A stretch of 47,490 bases of DNA, taken from positions 1 to 47,490 of the forward strand of contig JAKMEB010000165.1 of NCBI GenBank assembly GCA_022426185.1. Direction: 5' to 3'. The position numbers and the translations under genes are program-made. Under the pieces are notes generated by a model. That model had not been told where the DNA came from. It did not search any database and was given only the letters and a program-made list of their open reading frames with translations. Of this stretch, positions 24,059 through 32,056 are shown piece by piece (the stretch's first letter is position 1; each line of letters begins with the position of its first letter). This DNA is from Schleiferiaceae bacterium. GTDB taxonomy: Bacteria; Bacteroidota; Bacteroidia; Flavobacteriales; Schleiferiaceae.

Positions 24059-26527
24059 CTGCGTCTTTACAATCCCTTTGAGACTGGAAATATCCACTGT
24101 TTTACTCAAAACTTTTGTTAAAACTGCAAATGCCACTGCTAATCTCGGCGTTACCTCATCCAGTTCTTCAGCTTTTAAAAGATCCTCAAACCACAGATCG
24201 ACAACTGTGGCATGCGCATCCATCGCAAACAGTAAGGCCATTTCGTCATGTGCTTTTTCCCATCGGTCCATTTCCTCCCATTGCATAGGAGCCGATTCAT
24301 TGCTCATCATATGGCGCTGACTCTGCAGTAGTGAATGACCTTCACGACGCATGGCAATAATCACTTTTGGACCTTCGGGCAACGGTGCCTTCACGAGTAA
24401 TGGTGCAATAATTTTAATCGATCTACCCCGCTTCTCCTCCAGCCATTGCGCATCGAAAGTCCAATTCTTAATTTTCTCATGTTCATAATAGCCGGCTGCG
24501 TTGTACTGGTCGGCCTCTCGCACTTCATCTGTTTCAGGTTCCACTCCTAAGGACTGTAGTAACTGCATGGCAAGAGATGTACCACTTCGAGGCGGTCCCG
24601 TCACTATATATAGCGGTGCTTTACCTTCATTAGGAAGCAATGCAAGTTGTACAGCCTTGGCCGTGCGAGCCGCCTGCAAATCATCCGTTTTCTTAAATAA
24701 CCAAGCTAAAGCGCCGTGCACCCAAGGTTGATGAAACACTAATTCTGTACTATCAAGTGCAACGTTTATCGCTGCATCCCAGTTTTCGCGATGCAAATAA
24801 TAGCGCAGCCAAAGATTTAAAACATCCGGTCGGTCTTTTGCTATGGGCGATAAAAGTTCATAGAGTGAATCGTATTGGTTCGCTTTCACTAAGAATCTCC
24901 CCCAAAGTATAGCGGTAGACGCGTCCAAGGCATGCGCGGTAAAATCGGGCAGCGTCCATTCTTCATTTCTTGATAAAGCGACTAAAGCGCGGTAATACGA
25001 CCAAATCTCAGGTTGACTTTTCCCTTTTTCCACCCATGTAAGTAGTTCTTCTAAGGCCTGAAATTGTCCTGATTCTGAAAGTAATGCAGCGCCGAGCTGC
25101 AAATAACGCAGCGGTGAATTTTCATTCAATCCTAATGCAGTCAATTCCCGCCAAGCGTCTTCAGGTCGACCTTCAGCGCGAAGACTACGGGCGAGGTAAT
25201 AGCAGTTTTCCAATAAACGTTGATCCGTCACTTTCGTCGCATTGGCATCGAGATACCCCAAAGCAATCAAATCTGCAAGCATGGATGATTCGAGCGTTAC
25301 AGACTCCCTATGTTGCGTTTCAACTTGCGTATCAAGCGGTATTCGAGATTCACGTTGTCCTGGGGCAATGCAAGGTGCAACTCTCCCATTCATCGCAGGG
25401 GTCGCCTTAAAATCATGAACCGCCAGCAACGTAGGAGCCATATCTAAAAGTGTCAGTCCGCTGGTTAATGCATCCGCTTTAATCGCCGGACCTTTTGCCA
25501 AGAATATCCCAAAATGGCGGTGTTCCAATGCCGGTGCCCCAGCGTGATTAGGCAACTGACTCCAACGTTCATCGCCAGACTTGAATCCGTGGTCACTAAT
25601 CAAGAACGTGTTGGTTGCGGGATTTGTAAAACGCAGAAGAGCATCTAGAAAAAGATCGTGTAATCTATAAGCACCGGTAACAATATGCTGGTAGTTGTAA
25701 AATTCGGTATCCGAAACGCCATCAAGCTGTGGCGGATGGTATTTCATCCCTAAATGCTTGTAATGATCTAAGGCATCATAATATATACTTGCATGATCCT
25801 GAGTACCATATGCTAAAGCCAAAGTGGCAAGGGTATGCAGGTTAAGAGCGTGTGTGGTTATTTTTAATACGCTTCGAACAATTGCATCTTCACTGCTTAC
25901 TTCAAGACCCGGAAAAAACAAGGCAATTGCCTGAACAGGAATTTCCTCTGGCTTCAACAATAAAGCTTTAGCGAACGGTTCCAGATGAGAGGGCTGAATT
26001 CCTGCAGAAAGCCAATTCCCATCTTCCGCAGGAGCAAGGTTGGAAATCCGTATGCCACCGCCCTTACTTTCTGTCGCAGGGTGCGAGGGCCACCAACCTA
26101 CTGTTGTACACGACAGACCATTCTCTTCCAACACATCCCAATAAGCTGGGACTTGCAAGGAAGAACCTCGAACGGCTCGAACAGTACCCTTATTTACCTC
26201 TGTAAAACCATGAATACCATGCGATGAGGGCCATTGTGAGGTGGCGATGGAACTCCATAGCATTGGGGAAATAGGCGGGTCTAATGTGGCTAATTGTGCT
26301 TGTACACCACCGTCCATCAACTCCGTAAGATTGGGCATCTTCCCGCTGGTCAATAAAGGTGTCATCATCTGCCAATCTGCAGCGTCCCATCCAACAAGCA
26401 AGGAACGTAAAGACGCACTGTTTTCAGGCAGTGTAGGGAATTGAGTGGAATCAATTCCTTTAAACTGAGCGACTGCTCTGTAGCCACCAGCTAAAAACCC
26501 CAATGTATATATGTCCTTTTGAGCCAT
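24044..26527 (-). CDS. Phosphodiesterase/alkaline phosphatase-superfamily - TPR - sulfotransferase fusion
   Basis: The ATG at 26527 gives 827 aa; the longer ORF-track start would approach the divergent gene and adds a non-conserved leader. Residues about 40-400 form a type I phosphodiesterase/nucleotide pyrophosphatase domain: metal ligand in LLVGWDAADW, nucleophile region PPISPMLWSSIA, second-metal motif ISDHGF and HRHFGIFLAKG. Residues about 430-630 look like TPR-type helical repeats. The last 190 residues are a sulfotransferase domain with the PAPS loop VTGPPRSGTSLAMQLL and IIAMRREGHSLLQSQ. No signal peptide, so cytoplasmic. The substrate is unknown. Related architectures occur elsewhere, but I cannot recall a characterised one. 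Confidence 0.8.
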   Translation of the reverse strand: MAQKDIYTLGFLAGGYRAVAQFKGIDSTQFPTLPENSASLRSLLVGWDAADWQMMTPLLTSGKMPNLTELMDGGVQAQLATLDPPISPMLWSSIATSQWPSSHGIHGFTEVNKGTVRAVRGSSLQVPAYWDVLEENGLSCTTVGWWPSHPATESKGGGIRISNLAPAEDGNWLSAGIQPSHLEPFAKALLLKPEEIPVQAIALFFPGLEVSSEDAIVRSVLKITTHALNLHTLATLALAYGTQDHASIYYDALDHYKHLGMKYHPPQLDGVSDTEFYNYQHIVTGAYRLHDLFLDALLRFTNPATNTFLISDHGFKSGDERWSQLPNHAGAPALEHRHFGIFLAKGPAIKADALTSGLTLLDMAPTLLAVHDFKATPAMNGRVAPCIAPGQRESRIPLDTQVETQHRESVTLESSMLADLIALGYLDANATKVTDQRLLENCYYLARSLRAEGRPEDAWRELTALGLNENSPLRYLQLGAALLSESGQFQALEELLTWVEKGKSQPEIWSYYRALVALSRNEEWTLPDFTAHALDASTAILWGRFLVKANQYDSLYELLSPIAKDRPDVLNLWLRYYLHRENWDAAINVALDSTELVFHQPWVHGALAWLFKKTDDLQAARTAKAVQLALLPNEGKAPLYIVTGPPRSGTSLAMQLLQSLGVEPETDEVREADQYNAAGYYEHEKIKNWTFDAQWLEEKRGRSIKIIAPLLVKAPLPEGPKVIIAMRREGHSLLQSQRHMMSNESAPMQWEEMDRWEKAHDEMALLFAMDAHATVVDLWFEDLLKAEELDEVTPRLAVAFAVLTKVLSKTVDISSLKGIVKTQLRRF

Positions 26528-26552
26528 AGCGTAAAAGTAATTGCTAAATTTG
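26518..26552 (+). promoter_or_regulatory. Promoter of the MacB-type permease gene
   Basis: TTTG at 26518-26521, 23-nt spacer, perfect TAAATTTG at 26545-26552, 16 to 22 nt before the candidate ATGs at 26569 and 26575. The -33 element lies in the start region of the divergent fusion gene. Confidence 0.5.
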
Positions 26553-26574
26553 GAGTGACCCCACTGCAATGCTC

Positions 26575-27813
26575 ATGAAGACTAAAGCTTTTTCCGAGAC
26601 CCTATCCTTATCCTGGTCCGCTATTAAAGCGTCACCGCTTAGAACGGTGCTTACTTCATTAATTATATCCTTTGGAATCATGGCACTGGTTGGTATTTTA
26701 AGTGCTACTGACGCGCTCAAACAAAGCCTCGAAAGTAATTTTACCAGTCTAGGTGCCAACACTTTGACCGTACGAAATTCTCAAGGTGGCTTTTTCGCAG
26801 GCGGTTCAAAACGAAGACAAAATCCCAACATCTCCTACCGTCAGGCAAAATCGTTTAAAGATCGAATGGCGTTTGCTGGAGCTCGAACGAGCCTAACCTA
26901 TGTAGCAGGAGGCGCGGAGCAACTGAGTTTTGGAAACACCAGTACAAACCCCAACAATATGGTTACCGCTGCAGACGAAAACTATTTGTATACGGGAGGA
27001 TTTGAATTGTCTGAAGGACGAAACTTCACTGCAGACGACGTGCAACGCGGAAAGAATTACGTCATCTTAGGGAATGAGACAAAAACCACACTTTTTGGCG
27101 AAGCATCAGCCGTAGGAGAAACGGTAAAAATGCGTGGTAAACCCTACATGGTCGTTGGTGTTCTTGCTGAAAAAGGTAATTCAGGTATGTTCTCCGGAGA
27201 CCGTGGCGCCTGGGTAACCATTACCTATGCACGGGCAAATTTCACTGCCGGTCGTCCCAATTACACCCTAAGTGTCAATGCACCAAGCGCACCTTTATTG
27301 GATGCTGTACAAGGGCAGTGCACAGCCTTGATGCGTAGCGTTCGAAAGCTTAAGCCCAAAGAAGAAAACAACTTTTTCATCATACGCAGTGATAGTATCG
27401 CGAAAAGCTTGATTGACAACCTAGGAATGGTTACTTCAGGAGCATTTATCATTGGAATCATAACGCTTTTAGGCGCATCTATAGCCTTGATGAATATTAT
27501 GCTGGTCAGTGTTACGGAACGAACACGTGAGATTGGAACTAGAAAAGCGTTGGGCGCTACCAAGAAAAGCATAAGCACTCAATTCCTAGGGGAAGCCGTG
27601 GTCATTACACAACTGGGCGGCTGGACGGGTATCGTGTTTGGTATTGTTATCGGGAATGTGGTTGCAAATATGGTTGACGGTGAATTCTTCATCCCATGGA
27701 CTTGGATTACGGTAGCTTTCATTCTATCCGTCGGCGTTGGTCTCTTGGCTGGCTGGTATCCTGCGAGTAAAGCTGCTGGCTTAAACCCAGTAGATGCCTT
27801 GAGACACGAATAA
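26575..27813 (+). CDS. MacB/FtsX-type ABC transporter permease
   Basis: About 412 aa (414 from the alternative ATG at 26569). The layout is that of MacB-like permeases: one N-terminal helix (RTVLTSLIISFGIMALVGIL), a large periplasmic MacB_PCD domain (about 45-280), and three C-terminal helices. Hallmarks are SVTERTREIGTRKALGAT in the coupling helix region and the terminal GWYPASKAAGLNPVDALR. Such permeases need an ATPase (MacB-N/LolD type) and usually a membrane-fusion protein; neither is adjacent, so partners are encoded elsewhere. Likely roles are envelope lipoprotein or peptide export, not resolvable here. Confidence 0.88.
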   Translation: MKTKAFSETLSLSWSAIKASPLRTVLTSLIISFGIMALVGILSATDALKQSLESNFTSLGANTLTVRNSQGGFFAGGSKRRQNPNISYRQAKSFKDRMAFAGARTSLTYVAGGAEQLSFGNTSTNPNNMVTAADENYLYTGGFELSEGRNFTADDVQRGKNYVILGNETKTTLFGEASAVGETVKMRGKPYMVVGVLAEKGNSGMFSGDRGAWVTITYARANFTAGRPNYTLSVNAPSAPLLDAVQGQCTALMRSVRKLKPKEENNFFIIRSDSIAKSLIDNLGMVTSGAFIIGIITLLGASIALMNIMLVSVTERTREIGTRKALGATKKSISTQFLGEAVVITQLGGWTGIVFGIVIGNVVANMVDGEFFIPWTWITVAFILSVGVGLLAGWYPASKAAGLNPVDALRHE

Positions 27814-27824
27814 ATACGGAGCGA

Positions 27825-27983
27825 CTACTTACGTTCCATTTTTTGATATCCTACTGCTGCACCTATACTCGTACCTAGGGAGATCCATAAACCTACATCA
27901 TCCGTATACAAACCAAGCAGCAGCCCTATAACTACTCCCATAGTCAAGTACTTCACGAAAATAGGGTGTTCTTCTTTTTGCAT
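27825..27983 (-). CDS. Small 52-aa membrane protein (below ORF-track cutoff)
   Basis: An ATG at 27983 opens 52 codons: MQKEEHPIFVKYLTMGVVIG, a glycine-rich hydrophobic stretch LLLGLYTDDVGLWISLGTSI, then GAAVGYQKMERK. That is two short membrane segments with small-residue (Gly/Ala) spacing and a charged tail. The composition is protein-like and the ORF fills the gap between the permease stop and the rplI terminator. Small proteins of this look recur in Bacteroidota genomes as hypotheticals. It lies just downstream of the rplI terminator on the same strand, so it depends on read-through or an unseen promoter. Function unknown. Confidence 0.65.
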   Translation of the reverse strand: MQKEEHPIFVKYLTMGVVIGLLLGLYTDDVGLWISLGTSIGAAVGYQKMERK

Positions 27984-27995
27984 TTTTATGGGTAT

Positions 27996-28024
27996 AAAAA
28001 AGCCACCCCGTTGGGGTGGCTTTT
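27996..28024 (-). terminator. Intrinsic terminator of the rpsF-rpsR-rplI operon
   Basis: Perfect 12-bp stem AAAAGCCACCCC/GGGGTGGCTTTT with a 3-nt loop. Read on the minus strand it is followed by a T6 tract (plus-strand A-run at 27996-28001), 20 nt after the rplI stop. Confidence 0.88.
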
Positions 28025-28043
28025 ACTTGTAATTTAAACTGAA

Positions 28044-28493
28044 TTAAGCTTCAGCAATAACGTCAAATTCAAACGCTAAAACCACCTCGCGGTGCAAGCG
28101 AACGTTTGCAGTATAGTGTCCTAACGCCTTAACAGAACCACCCACGATCTGGATAAACTTCTTGTCTAATGACACGCCGTTCTTTGCAAGAGCATCCGCA
28201 ACATGACCGTTAGTGATCGAGCCAAACAATTTATTGCCCTGACCCGTTTTCGCAGACATTTTCAATTCAACTGCACCTAATTTTTCAGCAGTAGCTTTTG
28301 CATCCGCAATCGCTTTCGCTTCTTTGTGCGCACGTTGACGTAAGTTTTCTGATAAAACTTTCTTTGCACTTTCTGTGGCCAATACTCCAATCCCCTGTGG
28401 AATCAAGAAGTTGCGACCGTAACCGTCTTTTACAGTTACCACATCGTCAGTAAAACCTAAGTTTTCTACGTCTTTCTTTAGAATGATTTCCAT
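28044..28493 (-). CDS. rplI: 50S ribosomal protein L9
   Basis: A 149-aa product of normal L9 length. The N-terminal domain MEIILKKDVENLGFTDDVVT and GYGRNFLIPQG is the L9 signature, followed by a long lysine/alanine-rich connecting helix (LSENLRQRAHKEAKAIADAK) and the C-terminal RNA-binding domain with GKLFGSIT-like NKLFGSIT. It is last in the rpsF-rpsR-rplI operon, with a terminator behind it. Confidence 0.97.
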   Translation of the reverse strand: MEIILKKDVENLGFTDDVVTVKDGYGRNFLIPQGIGVLATESAKKVLSENLRQRAHKEAKAIADAKATAEKLGAVELKMSAKTGQGNKLFGSITNGHVADALAKNGVSLDKKFIQIVGGSVKALGHYTANVRLHREVVLAFEFDVIAEA

Positions 28494-28502
28494 GGTACTG
28501 AC

Positions 28503-28778
28503 TTATTTAAGGTTATCAGCTACGTAAGGCATCAATGCTATGTGACGAGCACGTTTGATGGCAGTAGACAATTTTCTTTGATATTTCAATGATGTACCGG
28601 TCAAACGACGTGGTAAGATTTTACCTTGAGGGTTTACAAAACGCAACAAGTAATCTGGATCCTTGTAGTCGATGTATTTAATACCGGATTTCTTAAAACG
28701 ACAGTATTTTTTCTGATTGCCGCTTTCTACGTTGATGGGCTGTAAGTAACGCACATCACCTTTTGCTTTAAATGCCAT
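28503..28778 (-). CDS. rpsR: 30S ribosomal protein S18
   Basis: A 91-aa S18: [40 protein letters not shown] and [14 protein letters not shown] are the conserved blocks. S18 binds 16S rRNA as a heterodimer with S6, encoded just upstream. Gaps are 11 bp to rpsF and 9 bp to rplI, with no ssb or priB between them, unlike proteobacterial versions of this operon. Confidence 0.97.
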   Translation of the reverse strand: MAFKAKGDVRYLQPINVESGNQKKYCRFKKSGIKYIDYKDPDYLLRFVNPQGKILPRRLTGTSLKYQRKLSTAIKRARHIALMPYVADNLK

Positions 28779-28789
28779 AGTCTAAGTTT

Positions 28790-29122
28790 TTATGCGTTAG
28801 CTTTTGCACGACGCTTTGCAGCGTACTCCATGCCGTATTTGTCCATTCTAACGGTCAAGAAACGCATGATGCGCTCGTCGCGTTTGAATTCAACTTCCAA
28901 TGGAGCAATAGCTTCACCTGGAGCTGTAAATTCTACAAAGTGGTAAAAGCCACTTTTTTTCTTTTGGATTGGGTAAGCCATCTTCTTGAGGCCCCAGTTT
29001 TCTTTGTTGATAATGCTCGCGCCCTTCTCTTTCATGAGGCCTACGAACTTATCTACCGCTTCCTTTACCTGATCTTCAGATAAAACGGGATTCAAAATGA
29101 AAACGGTTTCGTACTGATTCAT
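28790..29122 (-). CDS. rpsF: 30S ribosomal protein S6
   Basis: A 110-aa S6 with the typical start [20 protein letters not shown] and the core [20 protein letters not shown] plus [15 protein letters not shown]. There is no acidic C-terminal tail of the kind modified by RimK. First gene of the operon. The leader is only about 25 nt if the strong promoter upstream is used, which leaves little room for the S6:S18 autoregulatory RNA found in other phyla. Confidence 0.97.
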   Translation of the reverse strand: MNQYETVFILNPVLSEDQVKEAVDKFVGLMKEKGASIINKENWGLKKMAYPIQKKKSGFYHFVEFTAPGEAIAPLEVEFKRDERIMRFLTVRMDKYGMEYAAKRRAKANA

Positions 29123-29151
29123 AATTATTTGAACTTAAAAATTAAGGTCTG

Positions 29152-29182
29152 CAAATGTACGAGACTTTTCCCATTCGGACAA
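29152..29182 (-). promoter_or_regulatory. Promoter of the rpsF-rpsR-rplI operon
   Basis: Minus strand: TTG at 29182-29180, 20-nt spacer, perfect TACATTTG at 29159-29152, 29 nt before the rpsF ATG. It matches the Bacteroidota consensus in sequence, spacing and position, as expected for a highly expressed ribosomal operon. Confidence 0.68.
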
Positions 29183-29246
29183 GGTATGTTAGCAACGTGT
29201 TTACAGGTCTTTTTTTTATCCTGTAGAAACTGGAGCAATCACCGCT

Positions 29247-29254
29247 TATATTTG
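29247..29254 (+). promoter_or_regulatory. -7 element (TATATTTG) abutting the dnaX start
   Basis: Perfect TAnnTTTG ending 4 nt before the dnaX ATG. If used, the transcript would begin at or within a few bases of the start codon (leaderless). No TTG at the ideal spacing; a weak TG occurs 23 nt upstream. Confidence 0.4.
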
Positions 29255-29258
29255 TCCT

Positions 29259-31172
29259 ATGGAGCAATTTGTAGTATCAGCAAGAAAGTACCGCCCGCAG
29301 GCCTTTGAGGCCGTAGTGGGACAGTCACATATTACCGATACACTGCTCAAAAGCGTCAACAACGATCATTTAGCTCAAGCGCTATTATTTTGCGGTCCGC
29401 GCGGTGTTGGTAAAACCACCTGCGCTCGTATCCTGGCAAAAGTAATCAATGGCGGGGCCGATTTGAACGATGACGAATTGGCATTGAATATTTTCGAACT
29501 CGATGCTGCTTCCAATAATTCCGTAGACGACATCCGCAGACTGATCGATCAGGTACGCTTTGCACCGCAAACTGGTAAGTTTAAAGTGTACATCATCGAT
29601 GAGGTACACATGTTGTCGCAACAGGCCTTCAACGCCTTCCTCAAAACCTTAGAGGAACCGCCAGCCCACGCTATTTTTATTTTAGCAACCACTGAAAAGC
29701 ATAAAATCATTCCTACCATCTTGTCGCGTTGTCAAATCTTTGACTTTAAGCGCATCACGGTGGATGACATTGCCGGTCACCTCGCCTTTGTTGCACAAAA
29801 AGAGGGGGTTCAAGCTGCGCCTGAAGCGTTGCACATGATAGCGGAGAAAGCGGACGGTGCATTACGTGATGCGTTGTCACTGTTCGACCGTATGGTGAGC
29901 TTCTCTGGTAATGAGTTGACCTACGAACAAGTGGTCAATGTTTTGGACATTCTCGACTACAACTATTTCTTTCGGACCGTAACCTTGGCCAATGAAGTGA
30001 ATTATCCAGACTTGCTTCTGCTGTACAATGAAGTGCTCGAAAAGGGCTTCAATGGTCACGAATTTGTTGTAGGAATGGCGAAGCACTTCAGGGATTTGTT
30101 AGTTGCACGTGAGCCACGTACCGTAGAATTACTTGAAGTTGGACCTTCCATTCGTGAACAATACCTCAGCCAAAGCAAGGCAAGCTCTACACGATTCCTC
30201 CTACACGGATTGAAAGTATTCAACGAACTGGACGGACAATATAAACTTGCAAGCCAACCCCGGATTTTAGTAGAATTGGGGCTTCTTAAACTGGTCGAAT
30301 TTATTTCGCAAGAAAAAAAAAAGTCGCAACCCAACGTAGCGTCTAAAACCACAGAAGATTTTCTACCCCCAACCCTTCCTAGACGAACGGAAAAAGCACC
30401 CGTTCAAGAACACGTATTGGTGCCGGATGCCTCACCTTCACCAGCTCCACCCGTTCAACCGGTAGCGAACGATGAGAAGTTAATCCCACAAAAAAAAGAG
30501 CCTGAAGTTCAACGACCAGCTCCCGCTAATGATTTGCCGGAAGAACCTGTGTTGCCTGAAACCTCAGCGGACGAACCGCCTACGGTAAGTCCTGAAGCTG
30601 CTTTTGACAATACGCCCACTACAGCACAACCTACGCCAACATCCCAAAAAACTAAAAAGTCAAAGCCGAACACACCTTCAAGCAATGCACCTGGTGGTGG
30701 CCTGTCGCTCATGGCAGCTTTGGATGATTTGTCTAAAAAAGAGAAAGCACCCGTTTATATCCCTGAATCCACTGATGAAGAAGCCGCTCCCCGGGTGCAG
30801 GAAGGTCCTCAGAGTGTATTCAACGAAAAAGAATTGGTCGACGCACTCGCGACCTATGTGAAGCAAAGACATGTAAAAACTGCCATACGCACCTTACTTT
30901 TAGCGCAGGTTCCTAAAATTCTTGATAAGAATACGCTTCAGATAGCGTTGGACAACAACATTCAATTAGGCTACTTCAATGAAGAGCAAAAAGAATTGGT
31001 CCCCTACTTAAGGAAGAATTTGAACAACTTTGCATTGCGTTTTGAAACCCTACTGGTAGAGAGAGCACAAGTGAAAAAACTGTACCTACCAGAAGAAAAG
31101 TACAAGCACATGGCTGAAAAGAATGCCAATCTCATTTACCTGCGACAGAAAATTAAAACCGATCTCGAATAA
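29259..31172 (+). CDS. dnaX: DNA polymerase III subunits gamma/tau (clamp loader)
   Basis: Clamp-loader ATPase that loads the beta clamp and, as tau, links polymerases to the helicase. The 637-aa product has Walker A FCGPRGVGKTT (residues 46-54), LDAASNNSVDDIR, Walker B VYIIDEVHMLS, EEPPAHAIFILATTEKHKI and sensor SRC in ILSRCQIFDF. The core ends near residue 350; a proline-rich linker follows (about 356-500), then a C-terminal tau-type domain. Two oddities: the four-cysteine zinc module normally between Walker A and LDAAS is missing, and an A10 run at codons 352-355 could produce a short gamma form. The stop overlaps the next gene's start (TAATG). Confidence 0.96.
   Translation: MEQFVVSARKYRPQAFEAVVGQSHITDTLLKSVNNDHLAQALLFCGPRGVGKTTCARILAKVINGGADLNDDELALNIFELDAASNNSVDDIRRLIDQVRFAPQTGKFKVYIIDEVHMLSQQAFNAFLKTLEEPPAHAIFILATTEKHKIIPTILSRCQIFDFKRITVDDIAGHLAFVAQKEGVQAAPEALHMIAEKADGALRDALSLFDRMVSFSGNELTYEQVVNVLDILDYNYFFRTVTLANEVNYPDLLLLYNEVLEKGFNGHEFVVGMAKHFRDLLVAREPRTVELLEVGPSIREQYLSQSKASSTRFLLHGLKVFNELDGQYKLASQPRILVELGLLKLVEFISQEKKKSQPNVASKTTEDFLPPTLPRRTEKAPVQEHVLVPDASPSPAPPVQPVANDEKLIPQKKEPEVQRPAPANDLPEEPVLPETSADEPPTVSPEAAFDNTPTTAQPTPTSQKTKKSKPNTPSSNAPGGGLSLMAALDDLSKKEKAPVYIPESTDEEAAPRVQEGPQSVFNEKELVDALATYVKQRHVKTAIRTLLLAQVPKILDKNTLQIALDNNIQLGYFNEEQKELVPYLRKNLNNFALRFETLLVERAQVKKLYLPEEKYKHMAEKNANLIYLRQKIKTDLE
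30312..30323 (+). other. A10 slippery tract in dnaX at the gamma/tau boundary
   Basis: GAAAAAAAAAAG encodes Glu352-Lys-Lys-Lys355 just after the clamp-loader core. One extra A (or a -1 ribosomal shift) leads to VATQRSV and a TAA, giving about 362 aa. One lost A leads to SRNPT and a TAG, giving about 359 aa. Dual early stops beside a long homopolymer match the transcriptional-slippage arrangement described for Thermus dnaX. No internal Shine-Dalgarno was seen. Confidence 0.6.
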
Positions 31173-32056
31173 TGCGTCGCAGTGCTGTCATACTTATTCT
31201 TTCATTGGTCACTTACAGTGCTCAAGCTCAATTCAACTGGTGGAATCAGACGCACAATTGGGACGGTGCCACGCCATGGACGCAATACATGACGTATTCT
31301 CATGCCTTTTTGGGGCCAAATGCCTTGCCTATACCAACCGTGGCCGGCGCACATAAAAGTTACGCGAGCTCCAGTGCGCAAATCAGCCTTCGTGGAGATG
31401 ATCAATTCGTTAATTGGCACAATGAAGTCCAATTGGTCACAGGAAAAACATTATTTAACGTTGTACACCAGAGTGTAGAAGCGTTTAGAACGACCACAGA
31501 CGTGCGGGATCTGCGCGCTTCCAGAGGCGAAAGTGGTGAGGGTATTCAAGCGGGAGACGTTATTGTAAATATTTCGCATCTGCTCTATGAAGATGGGGTT
31601 AACGGCAGAAAAGAATTGTACTTCACTACCCACCTTAAGACCGCAGCAGGTCCACTAAATAATGCACGCTTTACCGATGCACCCGCGTATGCTTTCTTTT
31701 TCACTGGAAGATGGAACTTAAAGTATTCCGATTTTTGGGTTTCTTCCGATGCCGGCTTTCAGGTCTATCAGACCCATTGGGTGGACTACCCCCAAAACGA
31801 TGGCTTTCTCTATAACCTGAGGTTCACCCAAAGAATGGACCAGGGTTTTGGCGTCCACGCTGAATTAAAAACCTTTACTGGATATTTCAGAGACGGTGAT
31901 TGGCCCCGTATACTCAACCTAAGTATCGACAGAAATTTCAATGGAAAGAGCAGATCTGCCTTGCAGTGGACAAAAGGGCTGAACGACTATCCTTTCTCCT
32001 TCCTCAGCTTTACTCACATGATTTTCTTAGATCAACCAGCGAAGTCGCCACAGTAG
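31172..32056 (+). CDS. Exported outer-membrane-type protein, unknown function
   Basis: A 294-aa protein with a signal peptide (MRRSAVILILSLVTYSAQAQ). It shows features of a beta-rich envelope protein: FNWWNQTHNWDGATPWTQYM, SSSAQISLRGDDQFVNW, and repeated aromatic strands (AYAFFFTGRWNLKYSDFWVS, YNLRFTQRMDQGFGVHAELK). It may be an outer-membrane barrel, but I recognise no family. Start and dnaX stop share one base, so it is translationally coupled to dnaX, an unexpected pairing. The last 30 bp overlap the convergent GT2 gene. Confidence 0.65.
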   Translation: MRRSAVILILSLVTYSAQAQFNWWNQTHNWDGATPWTQYMTYSHAFLGPNALPIPTVAGAHKSYASSSAQISLRGDDQFVNWHNEVQLVTGKTLFNVVHQSVEAFRTTTDVRDLRASRGESGEGIQAGDVIVNISHLLYEDGVNGRKELYFTTHLKTAAGPLNNARFTDAPAYAFFFTGRWNLKYSDFWVSSDAGFQVYQTHWVDYPQNDGFLYNLRFTQRMDQGFGVHAELKTFTGYFRDGDWPRILNLSIDRNFNGKSRSALQWTKGLNDYPFSFLSFTHMIFLDQPAKSPQ

